From assembly GCA_016219965.1 (NCBI GenBank), contig JACRJM010000015.1, positions 95,857 through 159,856 of the forward strand: a stretch of DNA of 64,000 bases, given 5' to 3'. Under the pieces are notes generated by a model. The model searched no databases, was not told the DNA's origin, and worked only from the letters and a program-made list of their open reading frames with translations. Each line of letters starts with the position of its first letter. Positions within the stretch are counted from its first letter, which is position 1. Positions 50,442-59,865 of this stretch are shown piece by piece. The position numbers and the translations under genes are program-made. The DNA comes from Candidatus Schekmanbacteria bacterium (GTDB taxonomy: Bacteria > Schekmanbacteria > GWA2-38-11 > J061).

Positions 50442-51892
50442 TAGATCCAACATCATTGAATTTGAACCTGCAGGCAGTCTCGGTCGAGATAGTGCTTTGC
50501 GTTGCAGCCATGATTGTGCTCCTCCTCGATTCAGTTTCAGAGCGTATGAGCAAATCATTTCTTGCTTTTGTAAGCATTATAAGCATCGTTACGGCATTCA
50601 GGCTTTCAGCCTCGCTCTGGGGTCATAGTATCTCTGCTTTCAGCAATATGCTGGTTGTTGACAACTTTTCATTCTTCTGCAAGATGGTCTTTCTGCTGGG
50701 TGCCGGTCTTACTGTCATGATTTCATCTGTTTATTTAAGGGACGTAGATTTTGGTCATGGCGAATATTATGCGCTCGTGCTCTTTTCGACAGCAGGGATG
50801 TGTTTCATATCAAGCGCAGCAGATTTCCTTATCCTGTTTATAGCCATTGAGATAATGTCCATAGCTTTTTATATCTTATGCGGGTTCGAGAGGAGCAATC
50901 ATCTTTCCAATGAATCGTCTCTGAAGTATTTTCTCATGGGGGCTTTCTCGTCAGCATTTTTGCTTTACGGCATTGCTCTTATTTACGGTTATACCGGAAG
51001 CACCAATTTTAGCGATGTTGCTGTAGCTGTTTCCCGTTCAGGCGGACATGATACGATGATTTATGTCGGCGCCGCAGTTTTCCTCATAGGTCTCTCATTC
51101 AAGATTGCCGCTGTCCCATTTCACATGTGGGTGCCAGATGTTTATCAGGGTGCGCCTACAACTGTTACTGCTTTCATGGCGGCGGCAGGCAAGGCCGCAG
51201 GTTTTGCAGCGCTTTTACGCGTTGTGCAGACAGCATTCCCGATGATGTTCGGGAACATGACCGAGATATTCTGGGTGGTCTGCGCGCTTACCATGACTGT
51301 GGGGAATGTCATCGCCCTTGCCCAGACAAACATCAAGAGGATGCTGGCATATTCAAGCATTGCCCATGCCGGTTATATTCTTCTCGCAATGGTTTCGTAT
51401 AATGAATTCATGGTGCCGGGCGTGCTTTTCTATCTTCTTGCTTACACGCTCATGAATATCGGTGCCTTTGCAGTTATCGTGGCATTGAGCAGCAAAGAGA
51501 AAGAGGCTTTGAATATATCCAACCTTGCAGGCGTCGGAGCTAAATATCCACTCCTTGCTGCATCTATGACAATATTCATGATTTCACTTTCGGGGATTCC
51601 ACCTACTGCCGGTTTTGTCGGGAAGCTTTATATCTTCTCATCTGTTATAAAATCTGGATTTATCTGGCTTGCAGTGATTGGAGTTATAAACAGTGTCATA
51701 TCCGTCTTCTACTATTTCCGCGTAATTGTTGCCATGTATATGCGTGAGCCCGAGGAAGATTGGTCAGCAAACCGATTCTCACCGCAGTTACTCGCCGTAA
51801 TTTTCTTCTGCGCTGCAGGAATAATGATAATAGGCATATTCCCCAATTTCACAATCCGCCTTGCCGAGATTTCAAAGATTGTGCAGTGGTAG
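50438..51892 (+). CDS. nuoN: NADH-quinone oxidoreductase subunit N
   Basis: A 484-residue antiporter-like subunit with the Glu in [14 protein letters not shown], the [32 protein letters not shown] motif and [18 protein letters not shown]. It completes the membrane-arm gene set A-H-J-K-L-M-N in this operon. No further nuo genes follow; the next gene is on the opposite strand. Confidence 0.97.
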   Translation: MIDPTSLNLNLQAVSVEIVLCVAAMIVLLLDSVSERMSKSFLAFVSIISIVTAFRLSASLWGHSISAFSNMLVVDNFSFFCKMVFLLGAGLTVMISSVYLRDVDFGHGEYYALVLFSTAGMCFISSAADFLILFIAIEIMSIAFYILCGFERSNHLSNESSLKYFLMGAFSSAFLLYGIALIYGYTGSTNFSDVAVAVSRSGGHDTMIYVGAAVFLIGLSFKIAAVPFHMWVPDVYQGAPTTVTAFMAAAGKAAGFAALLRVVQTAFPMMFGNMTEIFWVVCALTMTVGNVIALAQTNIKRMLAYSSIAHAGYILLAMVSYNEFMVPGVLFYLLAYTLMNIGAFAVIVALSSKEKEALNISNLAGVGAKYPLLAASMTIFMISLSGIPPTAGFVGKLYIFSSVIKSGFIWLAVIGVINSVISVFYYFRVIVAMYMREPEEDWSANRFSPQLLAVIFFCAAGIMIIGIFPNFTIRLAEISKIVQW

Positions 51893-51896
51893 CGGG

Positions 51897-51916
51897 AAAA
51901 AATAGGGACAGCGCCC
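51897..51916. repeat. Short repeat AAAAAATAGGGACAGCGCCC, copy 1
   Basis: An exact 20-base match to 61817-61836. It lies just after the nuoN stop codon. The second copy lies just beyond the stop of the minus-strand gene at 61843 and is preceded by a partial third copy (61804-61816). Confidence 0.7.
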
Positions 51917-51947
51917 ATTATTGTCTTGCTTAGACTTGCCGGCATTC

Positions 51948-52277
51948 TTAATATTTCACGGGAAAATTGATATTCAGGTCTTTCAGTAATTCCACTGCTT
52001 CTTCAACCTGGTCTTTGCTTACCATAAGCTTTGCAGGAATGGCATGATAGAGGATATCCATGGAAAAATCGCCATTGAAATAAAAATCAATATCAGAGCC
52101 TCCTAATATAGACTTGATGATGGCAATGTCGCCGGGATTTGATGTCTCAAGTATTTCCTCAAACTCTATAAACTCGTTTTCGATTGGAGATGGCGGCTCA
52201 GGGACAAGCGATACATTGCAGTCATCGCAAACTGTTATCCCTTCTATAAATTCAGCGCCGCACTTTGGACAATACAT
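51948..52277 (-). CDS. Zinc-ribbon plus DUF2007-like protein
   Basis: A 109-residue protein. The N-terminal zinc ribbon has two CxxC pairs (YCPKCGAEF and VCDDCNVSL). The C-terminal about 70 residues (EEILETSNPGDIAIIKSILGGSDIDFYF, then AKLMVSKDQVEEAVELLKDL) match the DUF2007 fold, which resembles a signal-transducing or peptide-binding ferredoxin-like domain. Function unknown. It is a single gene between nuoN (convergent) and the HspR-like regulator (divergent). Confidence 0.78.
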   Translation of the reverse strand: MYCPKCGAEFIEGITVCDDCNVSLVPEPPSPIENEFIEFEEILETSNPGDIAIIKSILGGSDIDFYFNGDFSMDILYHAIPAKLMVSKDQVEEAVELLKDLNINFPVKY

Positions 52278-52419
52278 TATTTAATATTAACAATCTGATT
52301 CATAAATAATCAATATCTATTTGCGTTTAAATACCTCTCGACCTCGCGATTATACTGATGTAAACTTGAAATTATAGGTACAAAGAGTTAATTAAAAAGA
52401 AATAAAGAGGAAATGTCTT

Positions 52420-52809
52420 ATGCCAAAGAAAAAGGGGTATTATTCCATTGGCACAGTTGCGAGCATCTGCAAAATACATCCGCAGACCCTGCGCCTCTAT
52501 GAAAGGGAAGGGCTTGTAACTCCTCTCAGGACCGGAGGGAATACAAGGGTTTATACAGACGCGCACATCAAAAAAATTGAAACAATACAGACGCTCACAC
52601 ATGAGCTTGGAGTTAATCTTGCCGGTGTCGAGATAATCATAAGGATGCGCGAGCAGATGGAAGAGATGCAGAAAGAAATGGATGAAATGGTAAAGAATGT
52701 TATGACTCAGTTTGGCGAGGAATTTAAAAAATGGCGAAACAGCCAGACATCTGCCCTTGTTAAGCTTCAGAGAGGCGATGTTACAAGGATAAAAAGGGAC
52801 AAGGAATGA
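52420..52809 (+). CDS. hspR: MerR-family regulator, HspR-like
   Basis: A 129-residue protein. Its N-terminal MerR helix-turn-helix begins YYSIGTVASICKIHPQTLRLYEREGLVTPLRT, followed by the wing RVYTDAHIKKIETIQTLTHELGVNLAGVEIIIRM and a dimerising coiled coil rich in Met/Glu. It lacks effector-binding cysteines. This matches HspR, the repressor of dnaK/clpB-type heat-shock operons that senses free DnaK. Here it overlaps a secreted protease gene by four bases instead of chaperone genes, so its targets are open. No clear HAIR inverted repeat was found in the promoter. Confidence 0.82.
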   Translation: MPKKKGYYSIGTVASICKIHPQTLRLYEREGLVTPLRTGGNTRVYTDAHIKKIETIQTLTHELGVNLAGVEIIIRMREQMEEMQKEMDEMVKNVMTQFGEEFKKWRNSQTSALVKLQRGDVTRIKRDKE

Positions 52810-54398
52810 TGTCTAAAATAAATCTTAAAACAGCGGCAGTTTTTTTTCTGATGTTTTTTTTGGTTCTTACTTCAATCTCCTATTCTGCAGGCAGGGAGGA
52901 ATATCTTATTGAACAGCTTCATGCGCTGAAGGGTGTGAATAACGCGCAGCCTAAGCCTATGGCTATGACTAAAGCCGGAACCGGGAAACGCGGAGAGTGC
53001 GGAACATCGATAATTTCTGAGATTAGAAAAGAGTATAATAACTTAAGCCCCGAGGGACAAGCGGAAGTTAAAAAATATATTTTTATGGATCAGCCCTACA
53101 GTCTCAAAAAATCTTCTGCAAAAATAACTGCTGATGCAAAAACAATTTATAACAAATTCGGGCTCTCTAATACATATACGACTACAAACTTTGTCATTCT
53201 TTGGGGTGATGAGCCTTACAATGAAAATAATGGTACAGGGATACCTCCTACTGATGAAAATGCCAATGATGTGCCTGATCTTGTTGAGCAATGGGGAGAG
53301 TATTTTGAGGCTTCATGGGCCAAGCAAGTCGAGGGACTTGGTCTTAAACAACCTCTGAAAACTTCAACTTATTTAATGGACATTTACATAGCAAATACTG
53401 CCGGGTCAACTTATGCAGACTACCTGCAGCTTGAAGGCGGTTATTTTGCCTATACGGATACCTATTCAAATAATATGGCATATATAGTCGTGAATAATAA
53501 TATGCCCTATAGCTGCAATGATGATCCGGACGGCTTTCAAATCGGAGCTATGAAGGTTACGGCAGCGCATGAGTTCTCACATGCAGTACAGTTTGCCTAT
53601 GACAGGAATGAGGATGGATGGTGGCAGGAGGCGAGCGCAGTCTGGATGGAGGACGAGGTTTATAGTTATGTGAATGACTATTATAATTATATTAATGGTG
53701 ACTGCGACAGCGGCTTAGGCTGGACGTCCGAACCGGAAATATATCTCACATTCTTTGGCAATAGCAGTGTTCATCAATACGGAGATGTGGTGTGGGCAAA
53801 ATACCTTTCCATAAACTACTCCGGCGACAATATGTTTAAGGATGTATGGGAATTGTGCAGCACGAAGACAGCGATTAATGCTGTTGATGCCTATCTTAAA
53901 AACAATGGCAGCAACCTGAAGTCGGCTTTTAAGAATTTTTCTGTCAAGAACCTTGATTTTACAACCAACTATGCGCCTGACGGAGAAAACTGGAATACTG
54001 TTGCTCTTACATCAACTGCTGATTTTGAATCGGTATCGTCTTATAAGAAGAGCGTTTCTTCTTCATCCTCAACACCTCACCCTCCTTCATATCTCGGAGC
54101 AAACTACATCAGGTTCGTTAATGGCATCGGGACCACATTGAAGATAACTTTTAATGGTCCAACGAACTATCAGGGGAGTAAAGTTGTCTGGGGAGTTAAA
54201 GTGCTGAAAATAAAGTCAGCCGGTGGTTCAGAAGTTGCAACCATCAAGCTTAACAGTTCAAATGACGGAACCATAAAGATACCTTCCTTCGGTTCAACCT
54301 ATGATGATGTCTATCTCGCCATATCAGTGCTGAACAAGGGGAAGAAGAATTATAAAAACGGCGTTCCCTATTCGGTGAAGGCGAATCTGGTTAATTAG
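52806..54398 (+). CDS. Secreted zinc metalloprotease-like protein
   Basis: A 530-residue protein with a signal peptide (AAVFFLMFFLVLTSISYSAG). A zincin motif HEFSH (His255, Glu256, His259) is followed 17 residues later by WWQEASAVWMEDEV, whose Glu could be the third metal ligand. Upstream is an aromatic region with YVVNNNMPYSCNDD. The C-terminal about 130 residues form a beta domain (LGANYIRFVNGIGTTLKITF, then GGSEVATIKLNSSNDGTI). The layout resembles the MXAN_6640-type putative metalloproteases of myxobacteria. Its start overlaps the HspR-like gene (ATGA), giving unusual translational coupling of a cytoplasmic regulator and an exported enzyme. Confidence 0.75.
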   Translation: MMSKINLKTAAVFFLMFFLVLTSISYSAGREEYLIEQLHALKGVNNAQPKPMAMTKAGTGKRGECGTSIISEIRKEYNNLSPEGQAEVKKYIFMDQPYSLKKSSAKITADAKTIYNKFGLSNTYTTTNFVILWGDEPYNENNGTGIPPTDENANDVPDLVEQWGEYFEASWAKQVEGLGLKQPLKTSTYLMDIYIANTAGSTYADYLQLEGGYFAYTDTYSNNMAYIVVNNNMPYSCNDDPDGFQIGAMKVTAAHEFSHAVQFAYDRNEDGWWQEASAVWMEDEVYSYVNDYYNYINGDCDSGLGWTSEPEIYLTFFGNSSVHQYGDVVWAKYLSINYSGDNMFKDVWELCSTKTAINAVDAYLKNNGSNLKSAFKNFSVKNLDFTTNYAPDGENWNTVALTSTADFESVSSYKKSVSSSSSTPHPPSYLGANYIRFVNGIGTTLKITFNGPTNYQGSKVVWGVKVLKIKSAGGSEVATIKLNSSNDGTIKIPSFGSTYDDVYLAISVLNKGKKNYKNGVPYSVKANLVN

Positions 54399-54486
54399 GT
54401 AAATTATAATCTTACTATTTTTCTGTTAATTCTTTTGCTTGCTCAAAAGAATTAACCATGTGCCTTCTTTCATCCATCTTTAAACT

Positions 54487-54554
54487 GTAGTGTCCGTTCC
54501 CCGAACGGACTAAAAAGCAAACATCAGACGGACTGTTCGGGGAACAGTCCCTAC
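54487..54554. repeat. Inverted pair of GTAG/CTAC palindromes (family 2)
   Basis: Copy 3: GTAG (54487) then an 8-bp stem GTCCGTTC/GAACGGAC capped by CCC (54492-54510). Copy 4: 9-bp stem GGACTGTTC/GAACAGTCC capped by GGG (54530-54550), followed by CTAC (54554). The order is opposite to the pair at 42.3 kb (CCC copy first). The rest of the 54399-54753 gap is AT-rich with no supportable gene. Confidence 0.82.
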
Positions 54555-54753
54555 GGTTGTCCTTATTCTGTAAAGGCACATCTGCTTAACTAACCAGATG
54601 TGACAAACAGTGTCGGAAAACTGAACAATTAATTCAAATAATAGATATTCTCTTGTACTCCTGATATCAATAATATCAAACAGTTTGCACTGTTGCCTAA
54701 ATATGGAATATATTTTGCATATATAACAGATTAAAACTGTTTATTATAAAGCC

Positions 54754-56217
54754 ATGAACGAATTTTTTAAAAAACAAGTAATAATATTTTTTTTATTTTT
54801 TACAGCTTTTTGTTCGCAGGCAGAAGCTGTATTTCCTGAAGATGGACAAATGTCACCCTCAAAACTTTATCCTGGTCAGATGACGGAAGTTTTAATTTAT
54901 AGCTCTGGACCAGGTGATTTCCCTGATGATGTACAGGTAGATCTAGGAGAGGGAATCACCATCAGTTCTATTGGACCAGATTCCCCGTTTGGATTTGGAG
55001 GAACAATAAAGGCATCTATTGTTATTTCTGACACTGCTACACTAGGATATAGGGACATGACTCTATCATCTTTAGCGGAAGGGGAAACTAAAGTTATTAC
55101 CAATGCAATAGAGATAGTTGAGAAGTCCTCTTTCCCTATTACGTTCGATACAAAGAGCATTGATGTTTTCTTAAAAACCGGAGAACCTTTTGCAGTAGCA
55201 TTATCTGATTTTGATGGTGATAATGATTTAGATATTGCGGCAGGTGGTTCAGGTAATGTGGCATTGTTTAAGAATACAGGCAATGGAGATTTTGAGTTTT
55301 TCACGACGCTTAAAGCAGGCAACGGGGACCCTTCATCAATTGCTTTTGGCGACTTTAATGGAGATAAAAGAAAAGATATTGCTTTTCTCATCCCGGGAGA
55401 TCCGGAAGAGATTAAAGGATATCTATCAATTTTCTATGGGATAAAAAAAGGAAAATTTAACGAAAAGCCAAAACAATTCAGACCAGGTTATGATTCTGTG
55501 TCACTGGCAACTGGAGATTTCAATAATGATAAAGTGGATGATATAGTTGTGGCAAACCAAGGATTAACTGAAGTGGGACATATAAAAGGTAATTTAGCAA
55601 TCTATTTTGGGAAGAAAAAACAACAATCTTTTTTAAAGAAAACCATAGAAACAGGCAAATATCCTGAGTCCGTTGTTGTTGGCGATTTTAATAATGATGG
55701 GAACGAAGATATAGCTTGTAGCGCCTATAATGGGGATTCGATATTCACTCTCCTTGGAAAGGGAAATAAAGAATTTCAAAAGAAAGAAAGCTTTGGTTTT
55801 GGCTACATCGGTGCAATTCAAGTCCAGTTGGTGAAAGGAGACTTTAATAATGACAATAAATTAGATTTGGTTGAATCTGTAGAAGCGAGCGGGAGTCACT
55901 TTTTTCTGGCTTTCTTTTTGGGTAATGGGAAGGGAAAATTCCAAACTGAATTTCATTACGAGTATGAAGATGCAAGGCTAATTACATCAGGAGATTTTGA
56001 TAATGACGGCAAGCAAGATTTGGCTGTTAACATGGAGAATTTCTCAATACTAAAAGGAAATAATGATCTGACCTTTTCTGGTCCCTATACTTTTGGAGGC
56101 GACCCTATTACTGGAGCTGCTGGAGATTTAAATGGTGACGGCTATCTGGATTTGGTTACCGCAAACTATAATAAGGGATATATTTCCATCCTTATTAATA
56201 CGACTATGAAACCATGA
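54754..56217 (+). CDS. Secreted VCBS/FG-GAP repeat protein
   Basis: A 487-residue protein with a signal peptide (VIIFFLFFTAFCSQAEA) and an N-terminal beta domain (about 30-130). At least seven repeats of the VCBS/FG-GAP type follow, each with a calcium-binding loop: DFDGDNDLDI, DFNGDKRKDI, DFNNDKVDDI, DFNNDGNEDI, DFNNDNKLDL, DFDNDGKQDL and DLNGDGYLDL. These fold into an integrin-like beta-propeller, suited to adhesion or extracellular binding. It is monocistronic, with A/T-rich upstream DNA. The codon and base composition are more AT-rich than in the energy genes. Confidence 0.85.
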   Translation: MNEFFKKQVIIFFLFFTAFCSQAEAVFPEDGQMSPSKLYPGQMTEVLIYSSGPGDFPDDVQVDLGEGITISSIGPDSPFGFGGTIKASIVISDTATLGYRDMTLSSLAEGETKVITNAIEIVEKSSFPITFDTKSIDVFLKTGEPFAVALSDFDGDNDLDIAAGGSGNVALFKNTGNGDFEFFTTLKAGNGDPSSIAFGDFNGDKRKDIAFLIPGDPEEIKGYLSIFYGIKKGKFNEKPKQFRPGYDSVSLATGDFNNDKVDDIVVANQGLTEVGHIKGNLAIYFGKKKQQSFLKKTIETGKYPESVVVGDFNNDGNEDIACSAYNGDSIFTLLGKGNKEFQKKESFGFGYIGAIQVQLVKGDFNNDNKLDLVESVEASGSHFFLAFFLGNGKGKFQTEFHYEYEDARLITSGDFDNDGKQDLAVNMENFSILKGNNDLTFSGPYTFGGDPITGAAGDLNGDGYLDLVTANYNKGYISILINTTMKP

Positions 56218-56255
56218 AATTTAGAATCCAAAGCAGATTGTTTGATTAACGGTGG

Positions 56256-56957
56256 TTACTTTTCTTTTTCTCCCTGCTGCGGTCCCAATGCTTCAATTGA
56301 TTCCATTACGCGGTCAACGATTCTTAGCCATGTCTCCTTTTCATCGGGAAGTGCATAGAGGTCGGAAAAATCTATGGGCTTTCCGTAGTAGAGCTCGATT
56401 TTCTTAAACATCCTCGGGACATAGGCTCCTATTGGAAGCACCTTGTCCATACCAAAAGTGCGGACAGGTATCGCAGTTGGCTTTGCCTCGTAAATGATCT
56501 TTCCTATCCCAGGTCTTCCTTTGCCGAGCTTTCCGTTCCTGCTCCTTGTCCCTTCAGGGAAGTTTATCACAGTCCCTTCGCGGAGAAGGTTGATAATGGT
56601 ATGTATTGCCTCAATGTCTTTTCTGCCGCGTTTTACAGGTACTGCCTTCCACTTCGACGACATCCACGCAAGCACGGGGCTGTTGAAGAAGTTCTCCGCA
56701 GCGGCGGGGTTCCATGGAATGAGATGCGGTTTGAAAATTACATGAGGATAAAAAATCTTAGGCCCTATGAGAAAATTGTCTATCATTGTAAGGTGATTGG
56801 GAAGAAGGAGCAGGTTTGTCTTCATCGGGACATTCTCCCTCCCGTAGACTTTTGTCCTGCTGAGGAAAGTAAAGAAGAACCACGTCAACGAAACTGTGCT
56901 TATGACCCACAGGTATGATGTGAAATTTTCAAACTTTGATCGTTTTAACTGACTCAT
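56256..56957 (-). CDS. PlsC-type 1-acylglycerol-3-phosphate acyltransferase
   Basis: A 233-residue PlsC-family enzyme with the catalytic HX4D block NHLTMID (His55, Asp60), the substrate-binding FPEGTRSR block and a final AIPVRTFG block. The N-terminal WVISTVSLTWFFFTFL is a membrane anchor. It acylates lysophosphatidic acid in phospholipid synthesis. It is the last gene of the minus-strand cluster with fabF and the carboxyltransferase gene, 19 bases after the latter. Confidence 0.85.
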   Translation of the reverse strand: MSQLKRSKFENFTSYLWVISTVSLTWFFFTFLSRTKVYGRENVPMKTNLLLLPNHLTMIDNFLIGPKIFYPHVIFKPHLIPWNPAAAENFFNSPVLAWMSSKWKAVPVKRGRKDIEAIHTIINLLREGTVINFPEGTRSRNGKLGKGRPGIGKIIYEAKPTAIPVRTFGMDKVLPIGAYVPRMFKKIELYYGKPIDFSDLYALPDEKETWLRIVDRVMESIEALGPQQGEKEK

Positions 56958-56976
56958 AATTATTTACAGCGCTGTA

Positions 56977-58539
56977 TTAAAGCGGTATGTTCCCATGCTT
57001 CTTTGACGGATTCCGGTCGGTCTTGTTGTGAAGCATCTCCAGCGCTTTAATAAGTTTTTTCCTCGAATCAGCGGGCTTGATTACCTGGTCTATTATCCCG
57101 CGTTCCGCCGCAATGTAAGGATTTGCGAACTTTGTCTTGTATTCCGCGACAAGCTCTTTTCTTAAGGCATCAGGGTCTTTGGACTGTGCCAGCTCCTTAC
57201 GGAAGATAATATTAACAGCTCCCTCAGGCCCCATGACAGCTATCTCTGCAATAGGATATGCGTAATTGATATCGCCTCTTACATGCTTGCTCGACATTAC
57301 GCAGTATGCGCCGCCGTATGATTTCCTGGTAATTATTGTGACCTTCGGCACGGTCGCCTCTGCATAAGCATAAAGGAGTTTTGCGCCGTGCCTTATTATC
57401 CCCTTTTTTTCCTGATCAACTCCGGGGAGAAATCCGGGAACGTCCTGAAGTGTTATGATTGGAATATTGAATGCATCGCAGAATCTTATGAACCTTGCAC
57501 CCTTGGATGATGCGTTTATATCAAGGCATCCTGCAAGGACTGCGGGCTGGTTTGCAACGATTCCCACTGTCTTGCCGTTAAGCCTTGCAAATCCCACAAC
57601 TATGTTTGGCGCATAAAATTCGTGGACTTCGAAGAAATAATTCTCATCGAATATCTCAGCGATTACTTCCTTTACATCGTAGGGCTTGTTGGGATTTACA
57701 GGGATGATTTCCTCGATCTTTGATGTCTCTCTCCTCGGGTTGTCAGTTGTCTGAACCATGCGGGGTTCATCCATGTTGTTTTGCGGAAGAAAGCTTAAGA
57801 GCTCTCTTATGTTGAGAAGGCAGTCCTTGTCATTGCTGGTAGCGAAATGAGCGACTCCGCTCTCTTCGTTGTGCGTCATTGTGCCGCCAAGCGCCTCCAT
57901 GGTGACATCTTCATGAGTTACCGACTTTATGACATCAGGACCTGTGACAAACATGTAGCTTGTGTCGCGTACCATGAAGATGAAATCATTTATTGCAGGA
58001 GAGTAAACAGCGCCTCCGGCACAGGGTCCCATTATCGCACCGATCTGTGGGATTACTCCTGATGCAAGAACATTGCGCAGGAATATCTCAGCATAACCGC
58101 CAAGACTTTCCACTCCCTCCTGTATCCTCGCTCCGCCCGAATCATTAAGTCCGATGATAGGGCATCCCACTTTCATGGCAAGGTCCTGTATCTTTGCAAT
58201 TTTTCTGCCGCATGCCTCGCTGAGCGAACCGCCGAGCACGGTGAAGTCCTGTGCATAGGCATAAGCGGTTCTTCCGTTAATGGTTCCGTATCCGGTTATT
58301 ACGCCGTCTCCGTAGAATTTCTGCTTTTCCATCCCGAAGTTGGTGCACTTATGGGTTACGAATTTATCTATCTCTTCAAAGGAGTTTTTATCGAAGAGGA
58401 TATCAAGGCGCTCTCTCGCAGTCAGCTTTTCATTTTTATGCTGGACTGCGACCCTTGCTTCTCCGCCGCCCGCTTCAGCTATGGCTTCTTTCTCTATGAG
58501 CTCTTTATTGTAATCTTCGAATTTCTTTTCGATCAGCAA
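56977..58539 (-). CDS. Acyl-CoA carboxyltransferase (PccB/MmdA type)
   Basis: A 520-residue carboxyltransferase with the two crotonase-like halves of PccB, AccD5 and MmdA. Features include [114 protein letters not shown] and [11 protein letters not shown]. It transfers carboxyl between biotin and propionyl-, acetyl- or methylmalonyl-CoA. No biotin carboxylase or biotin carrier gene is adjacent. A carboxylase of fatty-acid precursors (fitting fabF and plsC) and a methylmalonyl-CoA decarboxylase alpha subunit are both possible. Confidence 0.87.
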   Translation of the reverse strand: MLIEKKFEDYNKELIEKEAIAEAGGGEARVAVQHKNEKLTARERLDILFDKNSFEEIDKFVTHKCTNFGMEKQKFYGDGVITGYGTINGRTAYAYAQDFTVLGGSLSEACGRKIAKIQDLAMKVGCPIIGLNDSGGARIQEGVESLGGYAEIFLRNVLASGVIPQIGAIMGPCAGGAVYSPAINDFIFMVRDTSYMFVTGPDVIKSVTHEDVTMEALGGTMTHNEESGVAHFATSNDKDCLLNIRELLSFLPQNNMDEPRMVQTTDNPRRETSKIEEIIPVNPNKPYDVKEVIAEIFDENYFFEVHEFYAPNIVVGFARLNGKTVGIVANQPAVLAGCLDINASSKGARFIRFCDAFNIPIITLQDVPGFLPGVDQEKKGIIRHGAKLLYAYAEATVPKVTIITRKSYGGAYCVMSSKHVRGDINYAYPIAEIAVMGPEGAVNIIFRKELAQSKDPDALRKELVAEYKTKFANPYIAAERGIIDQVIKPADSRKKLIKALEMLHNKTDRNPSKKHGNIPL

Positions 58540-58620
58540 GTTCGTTCCTCCTTTTGGGTTATCCCTAAAAATAACCTGTCATAAAAAAAATAATAAATGA
58601 GATTGCGTATGCTGAGAAAC

Positions 58621-59865
58621 TCAACCTTCGAATTTCTTGAATGCAAGACATGCATTTGTCCCGCCAAAACCAAAAGAATTGGATATGACGGCATTAAGCT
58701 TAGCCTCGCGGACTTTGCCCGGAACATAGTCGAGGTCACAGTCTTCATCTTTTTCTTCATAATTCATGGTTGGCGGTATTATGTTGTTTTCAATTGCCAG
58801 TATTGAAAAGACCGCTTCAATTGCTCCCGCAGCTCCGAGAAGATGTCCTGTCATTGATTTTGTCGAGCTTATGGGAACCTTGTATGCCATTTCGCCAAGA
58901 ACCCTTTTTACTGCGATGCTTTCTATCTTGTCGTTTAGCGGTGTTGATGTGCCATGTGCATTAATATAACTGATCTCTTCATGGTTAAGACCGGAATCTT
59001 TAATAGTTGCATTCAGGCATCTCATAGCGCCGTCCCCGTCGGGAGTAGGGGAGGTTATATGATATGCATCGCAGGACTGCCCGAATCCTATCAGTTCTCC
59101 TCTTATCTTTGCGCCTCTCTTTTTTGCAAATTCAAGTTCTTCGAGAACGAGCATCCCTGAACCTTCACCCATTATGAATCCGTCTCTGTCCCTGTCAAAT
59201 GGCCTTGATGCCCTCTCCGGTTCATTATTCCTCGTTGAAAGGGCTTTCATGGAGCAGAAGCCACCGACAGCAAGAGGAGTGATAACCGCCTCAGTTCCAC
59301 CTGTTATCATTGCATCTGTCTCACCTCTCTGGATTGTCCTGAAGGCTTCTCCGATCGAATGTGTTGCAGCGGCGCATGCCGTGACTAAACTTGAATTGGC
59401 GCCGCGCGCATTGAACATCATCGCTATCTGACCTGCCGCAAGGTTGATGATGACCTGCGGTATGAAGAACGGCGATATCCTTCTTGGTCCCTTCTCAAGG
59501 AGTATTTTATGATTCGCTTCGATAAGAGGCATGCCTCCGATGCCTGAGCCTACAATGACTCCAAACCTGTCTGCGAAGCTATCGTCCGCCACGAGCCCTG
59601 AGCTTTTCATTGCCATTACAGCGGTTGCCACGGCAAACTGTATGAATCTGTCCATTTTCTTTGCTTCGCGCGGGTCCATGTAATTAGTTGCTTCAAAATC
59701 CTTTACTTCTCCCGCAATCTGGCAGGAATGCTCTGTTGGATCGAAATGCGTAATTCTTCTTATCCCGCTCTTTCCCTGCACAAGTGACTCGAGGTTCTCT
59801 TTTTCTCCTATGCCAATAGGAGATATTATGCCTAGTCCGGTGACTACAACCCTACGCTTTTCCAA
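58621..59865 (-). CDS. fabF: 3-oxoacyl-[acyl-carrier-protein] synthase II
   Basis: A 414-residue condensing enzyme of normal FabF length. The Cys-His-His triad is visible in VTACAAATHSIGEAF, NAHGTSTPLND and KSMTGHLLGAAGAIEA, and it ends SFGFGGTNACLAFKKF. It elongates acyl-ACP with malonyl-ACP in fatty acid synthesis. Its start overlaps the end of the radical SAM gene by 14 bases. No acpP or fabG lies beside it. Confidence 0.94.
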   Translation of the reverse strand: MEKRRVVVTGLGIISPIGIGEKENLESLVQGKSGIRRITHFDPTEHSCQIAGEVKDFEATNYMDPREAKKMDRFIQFAVATAVMAMKSSGLVADDSFADRFGVIVGSGIGGMPLIEANHKILLEKGPRRISPFFIPQVIINLAAGQIAMMFNARGANSSLVTACAAATHSIGEAFRTIQRGETDAMITGGTEAVITPLAVGGFCSMKALSTRNNEPERASRPFDRDRDGFIMGEGSGMLVLEELEFAKKRGAKIRGELIGFGQSCDAYHITSPTPDGDGAMRCLNATIKDSGLNHEEISYINAHGTSTPLNDKIESIAVKRVLGEMAYKVPISSTKSMTGHLLGAAGAIEAVFSILAIENNIIPPTMNYEEKDEDCDLDYVPGKVREAKLNAVISNSFGFGGTNACLAFKKFEG

